From an uncultured Alphaproteobacteria bacterium (GTDB lineage Bacteria; Pseudomonadota; Alphaproteobacteria; RF32; CAG-239): a stretch of 5,849 nucleotides of DNA. Every line of letters starts with the position of its first letter. Within the stretch, counting starts at the first letter, position 1. Location: positions 1 to 5,849 of the forward strand of contig UQFU01000091.1 in assembly GCA_900540425.1 (NCBI GenBank). Direction: 5' to 3'. A program made the translations under genes and the position numbers. The notes beneath the pieces were generated by a model. It was not told the DNA's origin and did not search any database. It saw nothing but the letters and a program-made list of their open reading frames with translations. Of this stretch, positions 1 through 5,193 are shown piece by piece.

Positions 1-999
1 AAGGGACTGGAGACTGACCTGGCAAAGCCGCTGCTGGGACTGCATGTGGTGGTGGATGCCGGTAACGGTGCGGTCGATAACCGCAAGCAGCGAGGTGGTT
101 TTATCGCCGCCGAAAGAATCCAGCAGTTCAAGGCTGCGGCGGGTGGGGCCGTCAATTTCCATCACCTGGCGCTCCAAAATTTTCTGCGGCTTTTCAATCA
201 CCGGCATCTGCCCGCGCTGGGTATTTTCCAGATAATCGAGCAAAACGCCGGCAGCGGTAATTTCCGCCCGGCTGAAGCTGCCGAAAGCATCTAACGTTTC
301 GACCTTGAATACCGATTGCAGGCGCAGTTTGGCATTTTCGCTGTTAAAACGCGCCTGCGGCAGCACGGTCAGTTTGTCGCGATATTCGTTAAGCAGCTGA
401 AAAATATCGGGATTTTGCAGATAGGTGTCAGAAACGACAATTTCCACCGGATTTAAGCGCGATAACGCCATGCCCAGCAGATTTTCTTCTTTTTTGCCCT
501 CAATACGGACTTCCTGAGTACAGAAGTCGCCGGTTGAAACGTCAATCCAGGCCAGCCCCAGCGTATTTTGCTGCTTGGCAACGGCAAACAAAAAATTGTT
601 GCGTTTGGCATCGAGCAGGTTGTCTTCGGTCAGGGTACCGGGCGTTACCAAACGGATGACCTCGCGTTTAACAATCGACTTATAACCGCGTTTTTTGGCT
701 TCTTTGGGGTCTTCGACCTGTTCGCAGATTGCCACCTTGAAGCCTTGGCGAATCAGCTTGGCAAGATAGCTCTCGTAGGCATGAAACGGCACGCCGCACA
801 TCGGGATATCGGCATCCTCATATTTGCCGCGTTTGGTCAGGGCAATATCCAGCGCTTTTGACGCCGTTACCGCATCGTCAAAAAACAGTTCGTAAAAGTC
901 CCCCATGCGATAGAAAAGAAGATAGTCCTTATGCTCGTTCTTGATTTCCATATATTGGGCCATCAACGGGGTTATGGCCGACGATTTTTTTTCAGTCAT
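1..999 (-). CDS. mutS: DNA mismatch repair protein MutS, N-terminal part (runs off left edge)
   Basis: MutS binds mismatches and small loops in DNA as a dimer and recruits MutL to start repair. About 333 codons are open from ATG at 999 to the left edge; a full MutS is roughly 850-900 residues, so the C-terminal ATPase and clamp parts lie outside. The start fits the family: about 26 residues precede [13 protein letters not shown]. That segment (residues 27-39) holds the mismatch-wedging Phe-x-Glu (F35, E37). Further hallmarks are DIALTKRG (51-58), [17 protein letters not shown] (67-83), a connector domain near 130-250, and [14 protein letters not shown] (280-293), which opens the core/lever domain. 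No clear Shine-Dalgarno precedes the ATG. After IDRTVTG (308-314) the expected G-x-R-x-L and W-L-x-x-P-L residues are absent, so about 19 residues at the edge are off-consensus. Identification is very secure; the edge is not. Confidence 0.96.
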   Translation of the reverse strand, partial: MTEKKSSAITPLMAQYMEIKNEHKDYLLFYRMGDFYELFFDDAVTASKALDIALTKRGKYEDADIPMCGVPFHAYESYLAKLIRQGFKVAICEQVEDPKEAKKRGYKSIVKREVIRLVTPGTLTEDNLLDAKRNNFLFAVAKQQNTLGLAWIDVSTGDFCTQEVRIEGKKEENLLGMALSRLNPVEIVVSDTYLQNPDIFQLLNEYRDKLTVLPQARFNSENAKLRLQSVFKVETLDAFGSFSRAEITAAGVLLDYLENTQRGQMPVIEKPQKILERQVMEIDGPTRRSLELLDSFGGDKTTSLLAVIDRTVTGIHHHMQSQQRLCQVSLQSL

Positions 1000-1034
1000 A
1001 CGCTATTATGTTAAATTAAAATTAAACTTGTTGT

Positions 1035-1062
1035 ATCATACTATATTTTAAGGGTTCGTCCA
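1035..1062 (-). promoter_or_regulatory. Possible mutS promoter in the 97-base divergent spacer
   Basis: The spacer 1000-1096 separates the divergent mutS and kinase genes and is AT-rich. On the minus strand a TGGACG hexamer (1062-1057) lies 16 bases from TATGAT (1040-1035), with 4/6 and 5/6 matches to the sigma-70 type consensus. Transcription would begin near 1028 and leave a leader of about 30 bases. No equally good pair was found on the plus strand for the kinase gene. This is a pattern match in AT-rich DNA and could be chance. Confidence 0.25.
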
Positions 1063-1096
1063 CATTTTTTTGAACTTTATACGATAGGTTACGCCG

Positions 1097-2539
1097 ATGT
1101 TCCGATTTGTCCGCAACATTTTCAGCATTGAAAGGGATTCCCGGTTTGTGGCGCGGATTTTGTTCTTATCCGCTCCGACGGCGCTGGTGTTTATGGTTTT
1201 GGTGCTCTTAAAGCTCATAAGCCCGCTGCTGGCAATCATTTCACTGGCATCAGTAGTGGTATTTAACCTTTTGATGTTGTTTCCGATTACCTTTGAGCTG
1301 CAACAGATTAAGAAATACGTTTCAAATCTGGCCGCCGGCGGAGATTTTGACGAGAAGACCATGTCGCTTTCGGAAAAAGATGCCCGCGAGATTGTCAATG
1401 CCGTCAACGCCATGCACAGTTTTTGGGCACACAAAACCGACGCTCTGGAAGCCCAGACCATTTCCGACACCGCCGTTCTCGACAGCCTGCCCGACCCGAT
1501 TATGATGATTGACCGGGCCGGCAATATCCTCGGCGCCAATCTTTCGGCCCGGACGCTGTTTGGCAAAAACGTTACGGACAAAAACGTCGAAAAGCTTTTT
1601 GCCTCCTCCAGCTTTATTAATGCGGTGTTTAAGGTTCTGAACAAAGAAAGCAAGTCCGAGAACCTGATTTTTTATGTAAAAAAACCGGCAAACCAGAAGC
1701 TTTATGCCCATATCAAGCAGCTGCCCTGGCTTTCCAAAGGGCGCGCCGTGGCGGTGATTTCAATTTATGACATGACCAAGTCGATGAAAATCGAAAAAAT
1801 GCAATCGGACTTTGTGGCCAATGCCAGCCATGAGCTGCGGACGCCGCTTTCCATTATTTCGGGGTTTATCGAAACGCTGCAAACTTCAGCCAAAAACGAT
1901 GCCAAAGCCCGAGAGCAATTTTTGAAAATCATGCAGGAACAGGCCGAATTTATGGCGGCGCTAATCGAAAACCTGCTTTCCCTTTCCAAAATTGAGCTTA
2001 ATCATGATCAGCGGCCCGATGAAACCGTCGATGTTTTGGAAATTGCCGAAGATGTTGCCGCCTCCCTGTCGCAAAAAGCCGCCGAACGCAAAATAAAAAT
2101 CAAAATTGACTTTGAAGACAACGTTCCGGAGATTACCGCCGACAAAGCCCAAATCCGCCAACTGTTGCAAAACCTGACCGACAATGCGGTCAAATACGGC
2201 GTCAGCCAGAGCGAAGTCAAAATCGGCATCAGCAAGGCTGCGGCCATCCCCCTTTCCAAAAGCCACAAAGTGGCGGCAGGCGAAGCCGTTGCTATTTCCG
2301 TCAATAACAAAGGCACCAAAATCAGCCCCGAAGACCTGACCCGGCTGACCGAGCGTTTTTACCGCATGCAGGAACACAAAGACCTTAACATCAGGGGAAC
2401 CGGGCTGGGGCTTTCCATTGCCAAACAGATTATTCTGCGCCACCGAGGGAATCTGACTGTGACGTCCACTTCTTACAACGGCACGACCTTTACGATTTAT
2501 TTGCCGGTATCGCAGGAAGAAGACATAACGGCGGCATAG
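1097..2539 (+). CDS. PhoR-like membrane sensor histidine kinase, HAMP-like/PAS/HisKA/HATPase
   Basis: This is a 480-residue inner-membrane kinase that should autophosphorylate on histidine and pass phosphate to a response regulator. Two hydrophobic segments (about 20-40 and 43-64) are split by only a few residues, so there is almost no periplasmic sensor. A HAMP-like linker (65-118) and a PAS domain (about 121-228, with VLDSLPDPIMMID at 127-139) follow. The H-box is FVANASHELRTPL, phospho-acceptor H245. The N-box is LLQNLTDNAVKY with N363, the F-box is LTERFYR (417-423), and the G2 box is GTGLGLSIAK (434-443). The G1 box is odd: where DxGxG is usual the sequence reads NNKGTKI (403-409), so the adenine-contacting Asp becomes Asn and the second Gly becomes Lys. 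The domain order and F-box resemble alphaproteobacterial PhoR, but no phoB or pst gene is visible, so the signal is unassigned. A weak TAGG lies 8 bases before the ATG. Confidence 0.9.
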   Translation: MFRFVRNIFSIERDSRFVARILFLSAPTALVFMVLVLLKLISPLLAIISLASVVVFNLLMLFPITFELQQIKKYVSNLAAGGDFDEKTMSLSEKDAREIVNAVNAMHSFWAHKTDALEAQTISDTAVLDSLPDPIMMIDRAGNILGANLSARTLFGKNVTDKNVEKLFASSSFINAVFKVLNKESKSENLIFYVKKPANQKLYAHIKQLPWLSKGRAVAVISIYDMTKSMKIEKMQSDFVANASHELRTPLSIISGFIETLQTSAKNDAKAREQFLKIMQEQAEFMAALIENLLSLSKIELNHDQRPDETVDVLEIAEDVAASLSQKAAERKIKIKIDFEDNVPEITADKAQIRQLLQNLTDNAVKYGVSQSEVKIGISKAAAIPLSKSHKVAAGEAVAISVNNKGTKISPEDLTRLTERFYRMQEHKDLNIRGTGLGLSIAKQIILRHRGNLTVTSTSYNGTTFTIYLPVSQEEDITAA

Positions 2540-3015
2540 TCGTCGATGTCCCTTTCGGCATTGCTTCCCATTGTCAGCACCAGATGATAAATAAGCCGAT
2601 GCAAACGCGGATTTTTGATTTTGTTAAAAGCATTAACCAGCGTAATCGCCTCTTCGCGAAGCATCGGATCGGCAACGGCATCGTCGGCCGTTTTTCTGCT
2701 GCCGTCCCCCAGGCTCAGGCTAAGCGGCGAACCGGCGCTGACGTCTTCGTCCATTTCATCAAAAAAATAACTGACACGGACATTCAGAACTTTGCTGATG
2801 TCAAACAAGCGGCTGCTGCTGATGCGGTTCAAACCGCGTTCATACTTTTGAACCTGTTGAAAGGTTAACCCGAGCTTGTGTGCCAGAGTTTCCTGACTGA
2901 TACCGAGCAAGTTGCGGCGCAGGCGCATGCGGCGTCCGACATGCAGGTCGACCGGATGCGGACTGCCGTCCGGCTGGCGGCCGCGGATGCTTTTCTTTTG
3001 GGGCTGCTTTTCCAT
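2497..3015 (-). CDS. XRE-family HTH transcriptional regulator (alphaproteobacterial PraR-like type)
   Basis: This 172-residue cytoplasmic DNA-binding protein has one XRE (Cro/CI-like) helix-turn-helix. The segment HPVDLHVGRRMRLRRNLLGIS (20-40) leads into SQETLAHKLGLTFQQVQKYERGLNRISSSRLFDISKVLNV (40-79). The likely recognition helix is TFQQVQKYERG (51-61). The N-terminus is basic. After YFFDEMDED comes a low-complexity acidic/serine linker (about 89-115), then a helical tail (about 116-157, EEAITLVNAFNKIKNPRLHRLIYHLV) as in relatives of about 130-170 residues. Alphaproteobacterial members such as PraR act in surface, stress or symbiosis regulation; the target here is unknown. The ATG at 3015 is chosen for its GAGGAG six bases upstream. 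Its last 43 bases overlap the end of the convergent kinase gene. A strong intrinsic terminator lies directly upstream, suggesting attenuated or read-through expression. Confidence 0.88.
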   Translation of the reverse strand: MEKQPQKKSIRGRQPDGSPHPVDLHVGRRMRLRRNLLGISQETLAHKLGLTFQQVQKYERGLNRISSSRLFDISKVLNVRVSYFFDEMDEDVSAGSPLSLSLGDGSRKTADDAVADPMLREEAITLVNAFNKIKNPRLHRLIYHLVLTMGSNAERDIDDYAAVMSSSCDTGK

Positions 3016-3021
3016 CTCATT

Positions 3022-3027
3022 CTCCTC
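3022..3027 (-). promoter_or_regulatory. Strong Shine-Dalgarno of the XRE gene
   Basis: GAGGAG on the minus strand sits 6 bases before the ATG at 3015. It fixes that start over the out-of-frame ATG at 3020. It begins one base after the terminator U-tract (3029-3036), so any RNA ending at the terminator would lose the ribosome site. Confidence 0.8.
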
Positions 3028-3028
3028 G

Positions 3029-3058
3029 AAAAAAAATCCGCCTTATAAGCAAGGCGGA
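3029..3058 (-). terminator. Intrinsic terminator immediately upstream of the XRE gene
   Basis: On the minus strand an 8-bp perfect stem, UCCGCCUU (3058-3051) with AAGGCGGA (3044-3037), encloses a 6-base loop and is followed directly by eight U (3036-3029). Only the minus strand has the U-tract. The rnj stop is 435 bases upstream and separated by repeats and promoter-like sites, so this may not be the rnj terminator. It more likely ends a short RNA or acts as an attenuator of the XRE gene. Confidence 0.85.
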
Positions 3059-3074
3059 GGAGCTGAAAGCTGTG

Positions 3075-3167
3075 TTACGCAGCGGTCTTATTCGCGCAAA
3101 AAAATGCCTTATATCGAACCCATCCTCCACGGAGAATGTTAAAAATGTCTATATTGTTTTGTAACAT
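3075..3167 (-). CDS. Possible 30-residue leader peptide / small ORF, copy next to the XRE gene
   Basis: The frame starts ATG TTA CAA AAC (MLQN) and ends TAA at 3077-3075, inside the 3' arm of the closing stem. A GAGG lies 12 bases upstream, a rather long spacing. The peptide continues with NIDIFNILRGGWVRYKAFF, has no recognised domain and no run of one amino acid that would mark a classic attenuator peptide. The main support is that the other repeat copy has the same start context and also begins MLQN. Shared DNA alone could explain that, so coding is doubtful. Confidence 0.2.
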   Translation of the reverse strand: MLQNNIDIFNILRGGWVRYKAFFCANKTAA

Positions 3168-3183
3168 AAGGCTTTCAGACCTC
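3157..3183. repeat. Direct repeat, copy 1
   Basis: This 27-base block is nearly identical to 3365-3390, with one substitution and one extra A. The shared core reads gtaacata(a)ggctttcag then acctc on the plus strand. An aagtatatt lies exactly 40 bases from the gtaac in both copies, and a TTGCAA lies beyond it in both. The conserved unit is therefore a module rather than a chance match. Confidence 0.85.
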
Positions 3184-3201
3184 ATAACACTTAACAGCCA
3201 A

Positions 3202-3229
3202 AGTATATTGCAAAATTATTACTTTGCAA
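3202..3229 (-). promoter_or_regulatory. Promoter-like pair upstream of repeat copy 1
   Basis: On the minus strand TTGCAA (3229-3224) is 16 bases from TATACT (3207-3202), matching the sigma-70 type consensus 4/6 and 5/6. Transcription would start near 3195 and run through the repeat to the terminator. A second TTGCAA at 3213-3208 touches the -10. TTGCAA is self-complementary, so these could instead be regulator sites. The same pair beside repeat copy 2 raises confidence. Confidence 0.45.
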
Positions 3230-3234
3230 CAATT

Positions 3235-3375
3235 TTAAATTCCAAATTCTTGGATATGAGGATTTTTCGCGCTATTCACAGTCCTGAAAGCAGGCCATGC
3301 AGCCGAAACCATGCAGTCTGACTGCACAGCCGCAATCCGGCTTCTCAAACCGAGCAAAACCGAATTCTGTAACAT
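3235..3375 (-). CDS. Possible 46-residue small ORF, repeat copy 2
   Basis: The frame starts ATG TTA CAG AAT (MLQN), 11 bases after a GAGG, and ends TAA at 3237-3235. It continues SVLLGLRSRIAAVQSDCMVS and ends HIQEFGI. No domain, signal peptide or membrane segment is seen. The frame crosses two short hairpins and the GCTTTCAG arm, so the base order may be constrained by RNA structure rather than coding. It was considered because of the matched start and leader in copy 1; after MLQN the two peptides do not resemble each other. Confidence 0.2.
   Translation of the reverse strand: MLQNSVLLGLRSRIAAVQSDCMVSAAWPAFRTVNSAKNPHIQEFGI
3312..3342. repeat. Two adjacent short palindromes inside the copy 2 module
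   Basis: tgcagtctgactgca (3312-3326) is a perfect 7+1+7 inverted repeat, and agccg caatc cggct (3328-3342) is a 5-bp stem with a 5-base loop. They lie side by side within the region enclosed by the copy 2 CTGAAAGC/GCTTTCAG pairing (3385-3378 with 3291-3284). A ccatgcag direct repeat at 3295 and 3309 adjoins them. They support a folded RNA but could also be protein-binding sites. Confidence 0.5.
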
Positions 3376-3390
3376 AGGCTTTCAGACCTC
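3365..3390. repeat. Direct repeat, copy 2
   Basis: This is the partner of 3157-3183, 208 bases away in the same orientation. It lacks one A after gtaacata, so on the minus strand the segment reads GCCTAT where copy 1 has GCCTTAT. Its CTGAAAGC can pair with GCTTTCAG at 3291-3284, as copy 1 does with its own downstream arm. The predicted transcript would begin with a GAGC-AGAA-GCTC hairpin (3403-3392). Confidence 0.85.
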
Positions 3391-3409
3391 TGAGCTTCTG
3401 CTCGTTTTA

Positions 3410-3439
3410 AGTATATTATCCTTTCCTGATAATTTGCAA
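3410..3439 (-). promoter_or_regulatory. Promoter-like pair upstream of repeat copy 2
   Basis: On the minus strand TTGCAA (3439-3434) is 18 bases from TATACT (3415-3410). Transcription would start near 3403. It lies in the AT-rich stretch just downstream of the rnj stop and mirrors the pair at 3202-3229, with spacing 18 instead of 16. Confidence 0.45.
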
Positions 3440-3460
3440 TATATTTTTTGCCTTAATGCA

Positions 3461-3480
3461 GATTATTAATTGAAATAATC
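3461..3480 (-). repeat. AT-rich hairpin 13 bases past the rnj stop
   Basis: GATTATT and AATAATC form a perfect 7-bp inverted repeat around a 6-base loop. No U-tract follows on the minus strand, so it does not meet the usual form of an intrinsic terminator. It could be a 3'-end stem protecting rnj mRNA. The rest of the 3443-3492 stretch is AT-rich with nothing else recognised. Confidence 0.4.
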
Positions 3481-3492
3481 AAATTTCACACT

Positions 3493-5190
3493 TCATTTTT
3501 TTTCAAAACTGCAAACTTCATTTTCTTCAGGCAACGCCTTTTTGTAAAAATGCATAAAAGTTACCGGTTTGATATCCGTGGCCTTATATACCTGTTTGCG
3601 GATTTTGGCGCGGATATATTCGCTTACGGCCGTTTCCCGGTAATTAAGCTTGACAATTTCGGCAGGAAGGGACTTTTTGACATCTTCACCGATTTTGGCA
3701 GCCAATTCGTTCCAGGCGTTTTCTTCCAAAATATCAATGGAGCTTATCTGCAAATCTTCCAGTTGCCATTTTTCATTCAGAACAGCGCTGATAAACAGGA
3801 TGCAATTATACGCAATCCGCTTGCGGTTTTTAATCAGCTGAGAATTCAGATCGGTTATCTGGTTGCGGTCTACGCCCAAGTGGCCGGTCGGAACTTCGCT
3901 GACGATTTCGGCGCTGCCGTTCAGCAGCCGGACGACGTCTCCGTCTCGGACGACGATCACGTCGCGGACTCCGAGTTCTTCGGCATAACGTTTTTGTTTG
4001 CGAATGTCGCGTTTGTCTCCGTGCACGGGAATAACCGCCTTGGGCTTGAGGATTTCAAACATTTTTTTGATGTCGTCGCGACAGCCGTGGCCGGAGGTGT
4101 GAACCAAGTATTCTTCAGAAGAAATGACCTCAACGCCGGCATCGCGCAATTTTTCCTGCATTCGCTCGATTTTTTCTTCATTGCCGGGAATAATCTGCGA
4201 AGAGAAAATAATCGCATCACCCTTGCCGAGTTTGATATCCTTATTTTCGCCGTTGACCAGGCGGGTCAGCCCGCTGCGGTAATTGCCCTGAGACCCGGCA
4301 CAGATATAAAGCATCTTGTCCAAAGGAATATCCGCCGCCTGTTTGGCTTCGACATAAGGCGGCAGGTCTTTCAGATAGCCGCAGTCTTTGGCAATATTCA
4401 TGTTCTGCATCAGGCTCATGCCGGAAATGACCGCGGTTCTGCCCGCGGCATCGGCCGCCATAACCAGACTTTGCATTCGCGCGATATTTGATGAAAAACA
4501 GGTGGCTACCAGCGTATTTTTGAATTTTGGCACCAATTCCATCAGGCTTTTGCGGATTTCGAGCTCGGAGGGTTCGGCTTGGGCATGCGCCATCAGAATC
4601 GAATCGCCGACATAGAGATCTACCCCTTCGCGCCCGATCTCTTCCATTCGTTTGTAATCGGTTTTCATAAACTCAATGCCGCAATCGTCAAAACGCCAGT
4701 CGGTGGCATGAAAAACATTGCCGTATTTGGTTCGGATCATTAGCGCCGAATTCTCAGGCAGAGAGTGGACTACCGGCACAAACTCAACTTCAAAATTCTC
4801 CAGTTTTACGATCGGATTTTCATTAACCGAGTGTATCTCCACCTCGCCGTCCAGCTTATATTCATGCAAACGGGGCAAAATGTGGGCAATCGTAAAATCA
4901 GTAGCATAAACCGGACATCTCAACCGCGGCCAGACATGGGCGACGGCGCCAAAGTGGTCTTCGTGCGAGTGGGTAATAAACAAAGCGTCAATATATTCCC
5001 GGTTATTTTCCAAAAACGACGCGTCGGCGAAGCCAAGTTCAATTCCCGGAAAGTCATCATTCAAAAAATCGTATCCGCAGTCAACGACGATTATTCTGCC
5101 GTCAACCATATAGGCATACATATTCATGCCGACTTTTTCGGCACCGCCCAGGGCTGCAAAATGCAGTCCCTCATTCATCAATTCATTCAT
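3493..5190 (-). CDS. rnj: Ribonuclease J (metallo-beta-lactamase / beta-CASP)
   Basis: RNase J is a zinc-dependent 5'-to-3' exoribonuclease, with endonuclease activity in some species, acting in mRNA decay and rRNA end maturation. The 565-residue length is usual. Near the N-terminus ALGGAEKVGMNMY (13-25) matches the LGGxxExGxN opening. Metal-site residues are HTHSHEDH (74, 76, 78, 79 for H, H, D, H), H142 in VVHSLPENSA, D164 in HATDWRFD and H390 in IPVHGD. The beta-CASP part (about 210-350) shows TCFSSNIARM, CAGSQGNYRS and FSSQIIPGNEEKI. The 5'-phosphate/catalytic SGHG (366-369) follows, and the C-terminal domain spans about 450-565. It starts 3 bases after the birA stop. AAGGAA lies about 13 bases before the ATG at 5190; a second in-frame ATG (5178) would lose four residues. 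Co-transcription with birA is inferred from spacing. Confidence 0.95.
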   Translation of the reverse strand: MNELMNEGLHFAALGGAEKVGMNMYAYMVDGRIIVVDCGYDFLNDDFPGIELGFADASFLENNREYIDALFITHSHEDHFGAVAHVWPRLRCPVYATDFTIAHILPRLHEYKLDGEVEIHSVNENPIVKLENFEVEFVPVVHSLPENSALMIRTKYGNVFHATDWRFDDCGIEFMKTDYKRMEEIGREGVDLYVGDSILMAHAQAEPSELEIRKSLMELVPKFKNTLVATCFSSNIARMQSLVMAADAAGRTAVISGMSLMQNMNIAKDCGYLKDLPPYVEAKQAADIPLDKMLYICAGSQGNYRSGLTRLVNGENKDIKLGKGDAIIFSSQIIPGNEEKIERMQEKLRDAGVEVISSEEYLVHTSGHGCRDDIKKMFEILKPKAVIPVHGDKRDIRKQKRYAEELGVRDVIVVRDGDVVRLLNGSAEIVSEVPTGHLGVDRNQITDLNSQLIKNRKRIAYNCILFISAVLNEKWQLEDLQISSIDILEENAWNELAAKIGEDVKKSLPAEIVKLNYRETAVSEYIRAKIRKQVYKATDIKPVTFMHFYKKALPEENEVCSFEKK

Positions 5191-5193
5191 ATA

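Larger units (their letters stand above)
3060..3183. repeat. Long-range inverted repeat closing the candidate RNA
   Basis: Plus-strand arms 3060-3078 (gag, ctgaaagc, tgt, gttac) and 3161-3183 (gtaac, ataag, gctttcag, ac, ctc) are complementary over 16 positions in three blocks. The outer arm coincides with the first copy of the direct repeat. The arms are too far apart and too interrupted for a simple operator, which favours an RNA fold. Confidence 0.7.
3029..3195 (-). ncRNA. Candidate structured small RNA or attenuator leader upstream of the XRE gene
   Basis: A predicted transcript of about 165 nt would start near 3195, 7 bases after a TATACT (3207-3202), and end at the terminator. Its 5' part (3183-3161) pairs with 3078-3060. 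The paired units are GAG with CUC, CUGAAAGC with GCUUUCAG (8 bp), and GUUAC with GUAAC (5 bp), separated by small internal loops. This stem closes about 82 nt of interior and abuts the terminator stem. Inside lies a 7-bp hairpin, CAUUCUC/GAGGAUG (3138-3121, one G-U pair), with a CGUG loop. A closed rod ending in a terminator resembles 6S RNA in outline, but no 6S sequence signature was recognised. The identity is open: a new small RNA, a divergent 6S, or a 5' leader regulating the XRE gene. Confidence 0.5.

Noticed and set aside
1048..1653. 201-codon minus-strand frame opposite the kinase gene
   Set aside because: It overlaps the kinase N-terminal region on the opposite strand, has no recognisable domain, and the kinase frame has clear conserved boxes.
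3100..3130. tRNA or tmRNA T-arm (GGGTTCGATAT on the minus strand)
   Set aside because: The flanking bases do not form the 5-bp T stem, and no acceptor, D or anticodon arms are found around it.
3136..3321. 61-codon plus-strand frame in the gene-free spacer
   Set aside because: No Shine-Dalgarno or motif is seen, and it runs opposite the repeat modules whose promoter-like sites and terminator all point the other way.
3157..3390. CRISPR array
   Set aside because: There are only two repeat copies, 208 bases apart, with a far longer spacer than CRISPR arrays use, and no cas genes.
3392..3408. Plus-strand terminator (gagc-ttct-gctc then gtttt)
   Set aside because: The stem is only 4 bp, the T run is four bases and interrupted by G, and no plus-strand gene precedes it. 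It fits better as a hairpin at the 5' end of the minus-strand copy 2 RNA.
3016..3492. Signal recognition particle RNA or a known riboswitch in the spacer
   Set aside because: The conserved SRP loop sequence and the core motifs I know for glycine, SAM, TPP, c-di-GMP and cobalamin riboswitches were looked for by eye and not found. A covariance search would be needed to exclude remote members.
3550..4491. Long 313-codon plus-strand frame opposite rnj
   Set aside because: It is a shadow of the RNase J coding frame: its Phe/Asp/Asn-rich translation mirrors rnj codons, it has no recognisable motif, and rnj itself carries all catalytic residues.
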